NCBI RefSeq assembly: GCF_015864575.1
Contig: NZ_JADYWW010000001.1
Location: 1,573,719 to 1,637,718, forward strand
Direction of reading: 5' to 3'
DNA: 64,000 bases
Source of the DNA: Salinibacterium sp. SWN248
Lineage (GTDB): Bacteria > Actinomycetota > Actinomycetes > Actinomycetales > Microbacteriaceae
Below are positions 16,561-25,203 of this stretch, one piece after another. Under the pieces are notes generated by a model. The model had not been told where the DNA came from. It did not search any database and worked only from the letters and a program-made list of their open reading frames with translations. Each line of letters starts with the position of its first letter. Position 1 is the stretch's first letter. The position numbers were made by a program, and so were the translations under genes.

Positions 16561-17565
16561 CTACGGCAGAACGATTACTTGCGCGCCGAAGACGAGCCCG
16601 GCACCGAAACCGATTTGAAGGGCGAGGCCGCCACTCAGTTCGGGGTTCTCTTCGAGCAGACGGTGAGTCGCGAGCGGAATGGATGCCGCAGACGAGTTGC
16701 CCATGTCGGCAACATCGCGAGCAATCACGACAGACTCGGGCAGCTTCAGCTGCTTCGCGAACTCGTCGATGATGCGCATGTTGGCCTGGTGGGGGATGAA
16801 CGCAGCGAGGTCGTCTGCGGTGATCCCCGCGACATCCAGTGCTTCCTTCGCTACCTTCGCCATGTCCCAGACAGCCCAACGGAAGACTGTCTGACCCTCT
16901 TGACGGAGCGTCGGCCACGCGGCTTCGCCTTCGCGGAAGTCGACGAGCGTCGCGTTCATCTTGATCGCGTCAGCCTTCGAGCCGTCTGAGCCCCAGACCG
17001 GAGCCGAGATGCCGGGGGTGTCGCTCGGGCCGATAACAACAGCACCGGCGCCATCAGCCAGAAGGAACGAAATGCTGCGGTCGGTGGGATCGACAATGTC
17101 TGAGAGCTTCTCGGCGCCGATCACGAGGGCGTATTTTGCTGCGCCCGCGCGGATCAAAGCATCAGCCTGAGTGACCGCGTAGCTGAAGCCAGCGCAGGCA
17201 GCGTTCACGTCGTACGCCGCGGCAGGGTTGGCTCCCACACGGTCGGCTACAACAGCGGACATCGACGGCGTCTGCAGGACGTTGCTGATCGTCGCGATGA
17301 TGACAAGGTCGATCTCCGACGGGTTAACGCCCGACTTCTCAATCGCTTCGCGAGCGGCATCCGTGGCGAGATCAACCGCGAGGATGCCCGCTGACGCGCG
17401 ACGGCGGGTGACCATGCCCGTGCGCTGCTGAATCCACTCATCGCTCGAGTCGATCGCTTCAACGAGCTGATTGTTGTCCACAATCAGGTCGCCGCGGGCG
17501 GCGCCATAACTGTAAATTTTGGTGAACTGTGACCCGGCGGACTGGGTGAGGGTGGGTGCGGTCAT
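16561..17565 (-). CDS. fabH: Beta-ketoacyl-ACP synthase III
   Basis: Starts fatty acid chains by condensing an acyl-CoA primer with malonyl-ACP. A 334-residue protein with catalytic Cys124 (NAACAGFSYA), His259 (IPHQANMRI) and Asn290 (MGNSSAASIP). Start ATG overlaps the fabD stop by 4 nt, so the two are translationally coupled. In this lineage it probably prefers branched primers, leading to iso/anteiso lipids (inference). Confidence 0.97.
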   Translation of the reverse strand: MTAPTLTQSAGSQFTKIYSYGAARGDLIVDNNQLVEAIDSSDEWIQQRTGMVTRRRASAGILAVDLATDAAREAIEKSGVNPSEIDLVIIATISNVLQTPSMSAVVADRVGANPAAAYDVNAACAGFSYAVTQADALIRAGAAKYALVIGAEKLSDIVDPTDRSISFLLADGAGAVVIGPSDTPGISAPVWGSDGSKADAIKMNATLVDFREGEAAWPTLRQEGQTVFRWAVWDMAKVAKEALDVAGITADDLAAFIPHQANMRIIDEFAKQLKLPESVVIARDVADMGNSSAASIPLATHRLLEENPELSGGLALQIGFGAGLVFGAQVIVLP

Positions 17566-18482
17566 GCGTTGGCCTCCATCAGGTCAAATGCTGCGGATAG
17601 ATCATCAGGTGTCTTCACTGCGACGGCCGGGATGCCCCGGAGTCCGCGTTTTGCGAGGCCAACAAGAGCGCCAGCGGGCGCAAGTTCAATAATTCCGGTG
17701 ACTCCGGCATCCGCCAGGGAATTCATCGTGAGATCCCATCGAACCGGCGATGACACCTGACCAACGAGGAGATCGACGAAGTGTGAGCCGCTCTCGATGA
17801 GCGAACCGTCACGGTTGGTGTAGATCGGTAACGTCGGATCGTTTGCAGTGAGTCCCGCGGCAAACGTCTCGAGGTGAGCGACGGCCGGCTGCATGTAGCG
17901 AGTGTGGAACGCGCCGGCGACCTGAAGCGGAATAACCCGCGTGCCCTTGAGCGGTTCTTCGGACAGTTTCGCGAGAGCATCGAGGGCGCCGGCAACAACA
18001 ATTTGTCCACCGCCGTTGAAGTTGGCTGGTTGAAGCCCCAGCTCGGCAAGGCGTTCGAGCAGTGCCTCTTCGTCTCCGCCGATGACGGCGGACATACCCG
18101 TGGATTCGAGGGCTGCGGCGGAAGCCATTGCCGAGCCACGCTCGACGACAAAGCGCATCGCGTCGCTTTCGGAGAGGATTCCGGATGCCGCAGCGGCGGT
18201 GATTTCTCCAACCGAATGTCCAGCGACAGCGCCGATGTGCTTGCGGCGGTCGCCCGCTGTCAGCGCGCTCAACGTGAGTAGGCCAGCGGCAACGATGAGC
18301 GGCTGAGCCACTGCGGTGTCACGGATGGTGTCGGCATCCGACGTGGTTCCGTGAGCAATCAGATCGATGCCGGCGGCGTCAGAGATCGCGCCGAGCTGGT
18401 CGCGCAGAGAGGAATCTTCGAGCCATGGCTCAAGAAACCCGGGGGTCTGGGAGCCCTGTCCGGGCGCTACTACAACAATCAC
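17562..18482 (-). CDS. fabD: Malonyl-CoA:ACP transacylase
   Basis: Transfers malonyl from CoA to acyl carrier protein. A 306-residue protein starting with GTG. The family start VVVAPGQGSQTPGFL and the nucleophile motif GHSVGE (Ser90) are clear. First gene of the fab cluster; the 93-nt gap between it and the fasR gene upstream is where FasR acts in Streptomyces, and would be the operator region here too. Confidence 0.96.
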   Translation of the reverse strand: MIVVVAPGQGSQTPGFLEPWLEDSSLRDQLGAISDAAGIDLIAHGTTSDADTIRDTAVAQPLIVAAGLLTLSALTAGDRRKHIGAVAGHSVGEITAAAASGILSESDAMRFVVERGSAMASAAALESTGMSAVIGGDEEALLERLAELGLQPANFNGGGQIVVAGALDALAKLSEEPLKGTRVIPLQVAGAFHTRYMQPAVAHLETFAAGLTANDPTLPIYTNRDGSLIESGSHFVDLLVGQVSSPVRWDLTMNSLADAGVTGIIELAPAGALVGLAKRGLRGIPAVAVKTPDDLSAAFDLMEANA

Positions 18483-18575
18483 TTAGCTAGTCTGCCAATC
18501 TTTCGTCGGAATCGCTTGGATAACCCCACCAAAGCTTGGAGGGATCGTTGTGTGAAATCGCCAAAAGCGAGGGTG

Positions 18576-19724
18576 TTAGCGGGCGCGGCCCGGCTCGGGG
18601 TCAGAAATTGAGCCCACGATGAGAGCCGCCTGCAAAATCAACGCTTCGCGCGCGCCAGTGGCATCCCAGCCAATGACCTCGCTAACCCGCTTCAAGCGAT
18701 AGCGCACCGTGTTCGGGTGCACAAAGAGTTCACGAGCAGTTGCTTCAAGAGAGCGCCCATTGTCGAGATAACACCACAGTGTGGTGAGCAGATCGGTCGA
18801 GTGTGCCTGAAGTGGCTTGTAGATCTTGTTGATGAGGGTCGAGCGTGCCAACGGATCACCGGCGAACGCACGCTCCGGCAGCAGGTCGTTGGCGAGCGTC
18901 GGTCGAGGAGCATTGCGCCAGGACCGAGCTACAGCAAAGCCGGCAAGAGCAGCTTTTGCGCTCTTGGAGGCATCGACCAAGCTCGGCACTTCTGGCCCGA
19001 GCACAAGGTGGCCGCTCCCGAATCCCGGCTCGAGCTGTTCGGCGATCGTAATGAACGGCAGGGGCTCAGCATCTTCCGCTTTTTCAGAACGGGGAGCCGC
19101 ACGACCAATTACGAGCACGAGACGACTGCCTTGCACGCCAATGAGAACATCAGCATCAAGATGACGAGCTGTTCGCCGAAGCTGATCGACGTCGAGCTGG
19201 CGGGGGGAGGTGCCGACGAGTACACACACCTCGCCGTGACCATTCCACCCCAGGGCGGCGATACGACTCGGGAGTTCGTTGTCATACTCGCCGCTCAGGA
19301 TCGAGTCGACAACGAGTGCCTCGAGTCGGGCATCCCACAGTCCGCGAGCTTCCGCAGCGCGGGCGTACACATCTGCCGAGGCAAACGCGATTTCGCGGGA
19401 GTACAACAGGATCGCTTCCCGCAATACGTCGTCATCCGCTTTGACACGCGCCTCAACTACTTCAACAGCGATGCGGATGAGTTGAAGCGTTTGCTGGAGC
19501 GAAACGGAACGTAGTAGTTCGCGAGGGGCAGCACCAAACACATCCGCCGCAATCCACGGCGTCGTCGTGGGGTCTTCAAACCAGCTAATAAAACTCGTGA
19601 TGCCGGCCTGAGCAACTAAACCGACCGCGGAACGCCGCCCTGGTGGCATTTCGCTATACCAGGGCAGCGTGTCCTCAAGTCGCTTCAGCGTTGCTGTCGA
19701 AAGTTCGCCCGTGATGACTCGCAA
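18576..19724 (-). CDS. fasR: PucR-type transcriptional regulator of fatty acid synthesis (FasR-like)
   Basis: A 382-residue (or slightly longer) regulator with the PucR C-terminal helix-turn-helix: LEATARELFVHPNTVRYRLKR near residue 340. The rest is a GGDEF-like/CdaR-type region. Its place just upstream of fabD matches Streptomyces FasR, an activator of the fab operon. The start is uncertain. A TTG at 19724 is the first canonical start, but the same frame is open back to the aceE stop codon (TAG at 19776-19778), and the intervening 17 codons include KTKAQTLAWL, which reads like genuine coding sequence. A non-canonical start such as ATT at 19766 is possible. Confidence 0.9.
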   Translation of the reverse strand: MRVITGELSTATLKRLEDTLPWYSEMPPGRRSAVGLVAQAGITSFISWFEDPTTTPWIAADVFGAAPRELLRSVSLQQTLQLIRIAVEVVEARVKADDDVLREAILLYSREIAFASADVYARAAEARGLWDARLEALVVDSILSGEYDNELPSRIAALGWNGHGEVCVLVGTSPRQLDVDQLRRTARHLDADVLIGVQGSRLVLVIGRAAPRSEKAEDAEPLPFITIAEQLEPGFGSGHLVLGPEVPSLVDASKSAKAALAGFAVARSWRNAPRPTLANDLLPERAFAGDPLARSTLINKIYKPLQAHSTDLLTTLWCYLDNGRSLEATARELFVHPNTVRYRLKRVSEVIGWDATGAREALILQAALIVGSISDPEPGRAR

Positions 19725-19775
19725 CCAGGCGAGCGTCTGCGCCTTAGTTTTCTGTACCGGGGGAATGGTTGCGAC

Positions 19776-22502
19776 CTAGCTTTCGCCGCCGGCAGAACCG
19801 GTGGTGCCTTCGTTGACGTCGTGGAGGCTGTACTTCTCAATTGCTTGAGCCGGAACAGCAGGATCCATCTCGCCGCGCTTCACGAGCATCTCCAAGGTGC
19901 GAACAACCAACGAGTGGCTGTCGATCTTGAAGAAGCGGCGTGCAGCAGCTCGCGTGTCGGAGAAGCCGAAGTCATCAGCACCCAACGTCGCGAACTCACC
20001 GGGAACAAAAGCCCGGATCTGATCGGGGACCGCGTGCATGAAGTCGGTGACCGCAACAAACGGGCCCTTGGCGTCCGCGAGCTTTGTCGTGACGTAGGGA
20101 ACGTGAGGTTCTTCGTTGGGGTAGAGGAAGTTGTGCTCTTCAGCAGCAAGTCCATCGCGACGAAGCTCGGTCCAGGACGTGACCGACCAGACGTCGGCGG
20201 CGACTCCCCAGTCCGAGGCCAGAAGCTGCTGGGCCTCGAGAGCCCACGGCACAGCGACACCGGAGGCCATCAGCTGAGCCTTGGGGCCAGTGATCGTCGG
20301 CGACGACAGGTGGTAAATACCCTTGAGCGCACCCTCGACATCGAAGTTCTCCGGCTCAGCAGGCTGAACGTGAGGCTCGTTGTACAGGGTCAAGTAGTAC
20401 ATGACGTTGGGATCTTCGTGCTTGCCGCCGTACATCCGCTCGATACCCGCGCGCACAATGTGGCCGAGCTCGTAACCGAACGCAGCGTCATAGCTGATGA
20501 CCGCAGGGTTCGTGGATGCCAACAGGATCGAGTGTCCGTCAGCGTGCTGCAGTCCCTCACCCGTCAGCGTCGTGCGACCGGCGGTGGCGCCCATGATGAA
20601 ACCACGGGCCATCTGGTCGCCAGCAGCCCACATGGCATCGCCGGTGCGCTGGAACCCGAACATTGAGTAGAAAACGTAGACCGGGATGAGGGGCTCACCG
20701 TTGGTGGCGTACGAGGTGCCGACGGCGGTGAACGCAGCAAATGCTCCTGCTTCGTTGATGCCGACGTGCACGATCTGGCCCTGCGGGCTTTCCTTGTAGG
20801 CCAGCAATTGCTCGCGGTCTACCGAGGTGTAGTGCTGCCCGGCGGGGTTGTAGATCTTCGCCGTGGGGAAGTACGCGTCCATACCGAACGTGCGCGCCTC
20901 ATCCGGGATGATCGGCACAATGCGGTTACCGATGGACTTGTCGCGCAGGAGGTCCTTGAGCAGACGGGCGAAAGCCATGGTGGTGGCGATCTCCTGCTTG
21001 CCGGAGCCCTTCTTGACGACGTCATAGGTTTTTGCTTCGGGAAGCTCAAGCTGCGTGTACTTGGTGCGACGCTCAGGGACGTAGCCGCCAAGCTCGCGGC
21101 GGCGCTCTTGCATGTACTGAATGGCCTCATCGTCTTCACCGGGGTGATAGAACGGGGGCTGGTACGGATCTGCTTCGAGCGCGGCATCCGTAATCGGGAT
21201 GTGCATTTCGTCGCGGAACTTCTTGAGGTTGTCGAGCGTGAGCTTCTTCATCTGGTGGGTCGCGTTGCGGCCCTCGAAGCTGGGACCGAGGCCGTAGCCC
21301 TTGACCGTCTTCGCGAGAATGACGGTTGGCTGGCCCTTGTGCTCACTCGCTGCCTTGAAGGCGGCGTAAACCTTGCGGTAGTCGTGACCACCACGCTTGA
21401 GGTTCCACACGTCGTCGTCCGAGAGGTGTTCAACCATCTTGAGCGTGCGGGGGTCGCGGCCGAAGAAGTTCTCGCGAACGTAGGCGCCAGACTCTGCTTT
21501 GTAGGTCTGGTAGTCGCCGTCGGGGGTTTGGTTCATGAGGTCGCGCAGAGCGCCCTCTGAGTCGTTGGCGAGCAAGTCATCCCACTCGCGGCCCCAGACA
21601 ACCTTGATGACGTTCCAGCCGGCACCGCGGAAGAAGCTCTCGAGCTCCTGGATGATCTTGCCGTTACCGCGAACCGGGCCGTCGAGACGCTGGAGGTTGC
21701 AGTTGATGACGAAGTTGAGGTTGTCGAGCTTCTCGTTGGCTGCCCACTGCAGGGCTCCACGGCTTTCGACCTCGTCCATCTCGCCGTCGCCGAGGAATGC
21801 CCAGACCTGCTTGTCAGACACATCCTTGATGCCACGGTTGCTGATGTACTTGTTGTTCTGGGCCTGATAGATCGCATTGATCGGGCCAAGACCCATTGAC
21901 ACGGTGGGGAACTGCCAAAACTCCGGCATGAGGCGCGGGTGCGGGTAGCTCGAGATGCCATTCGGTGCCTGCGACTTTTCTTGACGGAAGCCCTTCAGCT
22001 GGTCTTCGCTCATGCGACCTTCGAGGAAGGCGCGAGCATACATACCGGGGGAGGCGTGGCCCTGGTAGAAGATTTGGTCTCCGCCAGATTCGTGGTCTGC
22101 ACCACGGAAGAAGTGGTTGTGTCCTACTTCGTAGAGAGCGGCAGATGACGCGTACGTCGAGATGTGGCCGCCAACGCCAACGCCGGGGCGCTGCGCGCGG
22201 TGCACAGTGATTGCGGCATTCCAGCGAATCCACGCACGGTAGCGACGCTCGAGCTTTTCGTCACCGGGGAAGTCGGGTTCATCTTCTTTTGCAATGGTGT
22301 TGATGTAGTCGGTGGTCGGAACCATCGGCACGCCAAGGTGCAAGTCTTTAGAACGCTTGAGAAGGCTGAGCATGATCTCGCGACCGCGCTCGTGGCCTTG
22401 TGCTGCAACGAGGGAGTCGAGTGATTCGTTCCACTCGGCGGTCTCCTCCGGGTCCTTGTCGGTGTTGGTTACCGAGTATGGGTCCTGGTCGTTTACCGTC
22501 AC
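19776..22502 (-). CDS. aceE: Pyruvate dehydrogenase E1 component, homodimeric
   Basis: Decarboxylates pyruvate and passes the acetyl group to the lipoyl E2, feeding acetyl-CoA to the TCA cycle and lipid synthesis. The 908-residue length matches the homodimeric AceE class. Visible: [20 protein letters not shown], the thiamine pyrophosphate motif GDGEMDE followed by NFVINCNLQ, and C-terminal transketolase-like regions. The GTG start at 22502 has AAAGAGG shortly upstream. Directly upstream of fasR and the fab genes, so acetyl-CoA supply and its main consumer are neighbours. The matching E2 and E3 genes are 30 kb away in this window. Confidence 0.97.
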   Translation of the reverse strand: MTVNDQDPYSVTNTDKDPEETAEWNESLDSLVAAQGHERGREIMLSLLKRSKDLHLGVPMVPTTDYINTIAKEDEPDFPGDEKLERRYRAWIRWNAAITVHRAQRPGVGVGGHISTYASSAALYEVGHNHFFRGADHESGGDQIFYQGHASPGMYARAFLEGRMSEDQLKGFRQEKSQAPNGISSYPHPRLMPEFWQFPTVSMGLGPINAIYQAQNNKYISNRGIKDVSDKQVWAFLGDGEMDEVESRGALQWAANEKLDNLNFVINCNLQRLDGPVRGNGKIIQELESFFRGAGWNVIKVVWGREWDDLLANDSEGALRDLMNQTPDGDYQTYKAESGAYVRENFFGRDPRTLKMVEHLSDDDVWNLKRGGHDYRKVYAAFKAASEHKGQPTVILAKTVKGYGLGPSFEGRNATHQMKKLTLDNLKKFRDEMHIPITDAALEADPYQPPFYHPGEDDEAIQYMQERRRELGGYVPERRTKYTQLELPEAKTYDVVKKGSGKQEIATTMAFARLLKDLLRDKSIGNRIVPIIPDEARTFGMDAYFPTAKIYNPAGQHYTSVDREQLLAYKESPQGQIVHVGINEAGAFAAFTAVGTSYATNGEPLIPVYVFYSMFGFQRTGDAMWAAGDQMARGFIMGATAGRTTLTGEGLQHADGHSILLASTNPAVISYDAAFGYELGHIVRAGIERMYGGKHEDPNVMYYLTLYNEPHVQPAEPENFDVEGALKGIYHLSSPTITGPKAQLMASGVAVPWALEAQQLLASDWGVAADVWSVTSWTELRRDGLAAEEHNFLYPNEEPHVPYVTTKLADAKGPFVAVTDFMHAVPDQIRAFVPGEFATLGADDFGFSDTRAAARRFFKIDSHSLVVRTLEMLVKRGEMDPAVPAQAIEKYSLHDVNEGTTGSAGGES

Positions 22503-22681
22503 CGTTGACCTCTTTCGTGTAGAGAACAGAGTCGTGCGAGTCGAGGCACTACCGGGTTACGGATGTGATGGGATCGACTACGCCCATCGATTCTAGTTGT
22601 CGAATGCGGCAAGATTCGAACCGGGCCAATTTCTCCTGTAATTGTGGGGAATTCGGACGGTTTTCTGGGGGAAGGTTTCGT

Positions 22682-23152
22682 ATGACCATCACGCGAGGGG
22701 CAATTGCGCCCGACTTTGAGCTTCGCAATCAGCACGGACAGACAGTCAGCGGGCAGGAACTGCTTTCACGACGAGCGGTACTCGTCGTTTTCATTCCCCT
22801 CGCGTTTTCTCCCGTGTGTACCGACGAGGTAACTCAGCTCAATGAGTGGCACGACGTTGCCGCCAGTGCCGGGGTCGAAATCGTCGTGATTTCTGTGGAT
22901 TCGACGGCCACTTTGCGGGCATGGTCAGAGGCTGACGGCATCCGTCTCTCGTTGCTTTCTGACTTTTGGCCTCACGGAGCGGTTGCGCAAGCCTTCGGCG
23001 TATTCCTTCACGACAAGGGTTTTGCGAGCCGCACCAGTTTCCTCATCGATAAAGCCGGAATCGTGCGGGATGTTATTAGTTCCGAGCTCGGCGAACCCCG
23101 CCTATTTGCTGATTACGAACGGGCAATCGAACAGCTTTCGTCCGACCGGTAG
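22682..23152 (+). CDS. Peroxiredoxin, AhpE-like
   Basis: A 156-residue thiol peroxidase of the AhpC/TSA superfamily that reduces hydroperoxides. The peroxidatic cysteine is in AFSPVCTDEV about residue 45, in the PxxxTxxC-like context; no obvious resolving cysteine is seen, as in 1-Cys AhpE of mycobacteria. The ATG at 22682 is preceded by GGGGGAAGG and begins at the family start; the longer frame from 22565 is not supported. It is divergent from aceE, sharing a 179-nt control region that contains a small inverted repeat GATGGG/CCCATC (22567-22588). Confidence 0.88.
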   Translation: MTITRGAIAPDFELRNQHGQTVSGQELLSRRAVLVVFIPLAFSPVCTDEVTQLNEWHDVAASAGVEIVVISVDSTATLRAWSEADGIRLSLLSDFWPHGAVAQAFGVFLHDKGFASRTSFLIDKAGIVRDVISSELGEPRLFADYERAIEQLSSDR

Positions 23153-23233
23153 TGACGGTTTTGTGGTGGGTGCGCAACCGGCACCAAAATCCCGTGTAAC
23201 ATTATCGAGCGCTGCTTCGCATTGCGTCGCTGC

Positions 23234-23306
23234 GGGCCTTTAGCTCAGCTGGTAGAGCGCCACGTTTACACCGTGGATGTCATCGGTTCGATCCCGGTAG
23301 GGCCCA
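23234..23306 (+). tRNA. tRNA-Val (anticodon TAC)
   Basis: A 73-nt cloverleaf. Acceptor GGGCCTT pairs with AGGGCCC (one G-U), the D arm is GCTCAGCTGGTAGAGC, the anticodon stem CCACG/CGTGG encloses loop TTTACAC with anticodon TAC, and the T arm holds TTCGATC. Discriminator base A. The terminal CCA is not fully encoded. A perfect terminator follows. Confidence 0.97.
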
Positions 23307-23314
23307 CCGCAACA

Positions 23315-23343
23315 GAAAACCCCCGTCACTGACGGGGGTTTTC
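23315..23343. terminator. Rho-independent terminator after tRNA-Val
   Basis: GAAAACCCCCGTC (23315-23327), loop ACT, GACGGGGGTTTTC (23331-23343): a perfect 13-bp stem ending in a T run, the clearest intrinsic terminator in the window. Confidence 0.95.
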
Positions 23344-23433
23344 TTCGTTTCCAGCGCACATTCGGCGCTATGCTCCCTGCACGACCCGCGGCAGTCCGGT
23401 CGATGCGGTCCCAACCTGACGAGGTGGAGCTCC

Positions 23434-24837
23434 ATGTCGAATGACGTCTCAGATTCTGTGCTCGAGCGCGCGCACGACCTTTCCCAGCGCTATCTTCAGA
23501 GCCTGGCTGCTCGCCATGTCGGTGCGCGCGCGGGGCGCGACGAGATGATGGCGGCGCTGCACGAACCACTGTCGAGGCTCGGGCACGACGACCATGCCGT
23601 GATCGATCTCCTCGCTGGCCAAGCGGAAACAGGGATGACCGACTGCGGCTCTCCGCGGTATTTCGGTTTCGTCATCGGCGGCGCCCACCCTGTTGCTCTT
23701 GCCGCCGATTGGCTGGTGTCGACGTGGGACCAGAATGCGGGCATCCACGCGATATCTCCTTTTGCTGCTGCAGTCGAGGAGATCGCCGCTGAGTGGCTGC
23801 TTGACCTGTTCGGTTTGCCTGATGACGCCTCGGTCGGCTTCGTTACAGGCGGACAAATGGCGAACTTCACGTGCCTTGCGGCAGCCCGTCACAACGTGTT
23901 GAGGCGAGCCGGTTGGGATGTCGAACTCGACGGACTCGCGGGTGCGCCGCGAGTAACTGTCGTGGTCAGCGCCGCAGCTCACGTGACGATCGATGTGGCA
24001 TTGCGGTACCTCGGCTTTGGCACACGTTCGCTCGTGACCGTCGACGCCGATGATCAAGGCCGGATGCGCGCAGACAGCCTGCGCGACGCGCTTGCCACTG
24101 TGCGTGGCCCCGTGATCATTTGTGCTCAAGCCGGAAACGTCAATAGCGGTGCGTGCGATCCTCTGCGCGAGATCGCCGAGATTGCCAACGAGGTGGATGC
24201 GTGGCTCCACGTCGATGGGGCGTTCGGTCTCTGGGCCCGCGCTAGCGCTGAGCTAGCGCCCCTCGTCGACGGCATTGAGAACGCAGATTCATGGTCCACC
24301 GACGCCCATAAGTGGTTGAACGTTCCCTACGACAGTGGCGTCGCGATTGTGAAGCACGCGGCCGACCACCGTGCGGCGATGAGCGCATCAGCGGCCTATC
24401 TCATCCAGACCTCAGGGGCTGAGCGCGACGCAATCGATTGGGTTCCAGAACTCTCACGGCGGGCCAGAGCGATACCGATTTATGCCACATTGCGCACGCT
24501 GGGCCGCAAGGGCGTCGACGACCTGATCGCGCGTAGCTGCAGGCGTGCTCGCCACATGGCGTCGACTCTCCAACGTGAAGACGGTGTAGACGTGCTCAAC
24601 GAGGTTGTGCTCAACCAAGCGCTCGTGCGGTTTGCCGATTCTGACGACGTCACTCGTGCGGTCGTTGCTGGCGTGCAAGCGGAAGGCACCTGCTGGGTCA
24701 GCGGCACAACGTGGAACGGGCACGCGGCAATGCGAGTCTCGGTCACCAATTGGGCGACGACCGAACGAGATATTGATCTCAGCGCTGCCGCAATTCTTGA
24801 GGTCTACAGTGCCGAGCGAAGTCGCGGCATCCAGTGA
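23434..24837 (+). CDS. Pyridoxal-phosphate-dependent group II amino acid decarboxylase
   Basis: A 467-residue decarboxylase of the aromatic-L-amino-acid/glutamate decarboxylase family. The PLP-binding lysine is Lys293 in STDAHKWLNVPYD; Asp261 in HVDGAFG pairs with the cofactor ring nitrogen; VTGGQMANFTCL near 137 forms the phosphate pocket. Probably makes an amine from an amino acid, with CO2 release; substrate not determinable. Ribosome site GGAGCTCC precedes the ATG. It stands alone between a tRNA terminator and a 366-nt gap. Confidence 0.87.
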   Translation: MSNDVSDSVLERAHDLSQRYLQSLAARHVGARAGRDEMMAALHEPLSRLGHDDHAVIDLLAGQAETGMTDCGSPRYFGFVIGGAHPVALAADWLVSTWDQNAGIHAISPFAAAVEEIAAEWLLDLFGLPDDASVGFVTGGQMANFTCLAAARHNVLRRAGWDVELDGLAGAPRVTVVVSAAAHVTIDVALRYLGFGTRSLVTVDADDQGRMRADSLRDALATVRGPVIICAQAGNVNSGACDPLREIAEIANEVDAWLHVDGAFGLWARASAELAPLVDGIENADSWSTDAHKWLNVPYDSGVAIVKHAADHRAAMSASAAYLIQTSGAERDAIDWVPELSRRARAIPIYATLRTLGRKGVDDLIARSCRRARHMASTLQREDGVDVLNEVVLNQALVRFADSDDVTRAVVAGVQAEGTCWVSGTTWNGHAAMRVSVTNWATTERDIDLSAAAILEVYSAERSRGIQ

Positions 24838-25203
24838 TCTAGTAGCGCCGGTGAGCGCGCTCTGGATCGAATGGGCCGGTGAGCGTGCAGGCGCTCCGCG
24901 CTCGGCGTGACGCGTCCCCGGCGCACTGCGCTGTCACCGTGTCGACAGCCGCAGCAATCCGCTTGGGCCCGCTCGCAATCGGAGAGGTCACGATGGCGGG
25001 CGGCGGCGACCCTTTATCGATGCTGAACGTACGCCCCGCTACATGGGGTACTGATGCGCACGCTCTGCGCGCTGACCTCATCGTGGGGGGAGGCGCGTTG
25101 TTCACTCTCGTGGATCGGTCTATCCCTCATATTTGTTGCACTATCTGTTCTGAGTACGGCTCGGCATACCCGCAAAACATTGGTATCGCCTTAGGATTTG
25201 TGC
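24838..25203. other. 366-nt intergenic region without a convincing gene
   Basis: Contains two copies of GCCGGTGAGCG (24847-24857 and 24875-24885), and a hairpin GAGCG/CGCTC (24881-24896) that may end the decarboxylase transcript. Short frames on both strands (24879-25226 plus, 24839-25105 minus) have no recognisable family. The last bases carry TTAGGA, the likely ribosome site of the next gene. The promoter of that large gene should be here. Confidence 0.6.

Noticed and set aside
16493-16918. 142-codon extension upstream of acpP
   Set aside because: It overlaps fabH in another frame; acpP has a perfect ribosome site at its own ATG.
20766-21560. 264-codon frame antisense to aceE
   Set aside because: Shadow of a certain gene; no ribosome site or family signature.
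24839-25105. 88-codon minus-strand frame in the same gap
   Set aside because: Same reasons; its frame also contains a repeat and hairpin that better fit a transcript end.
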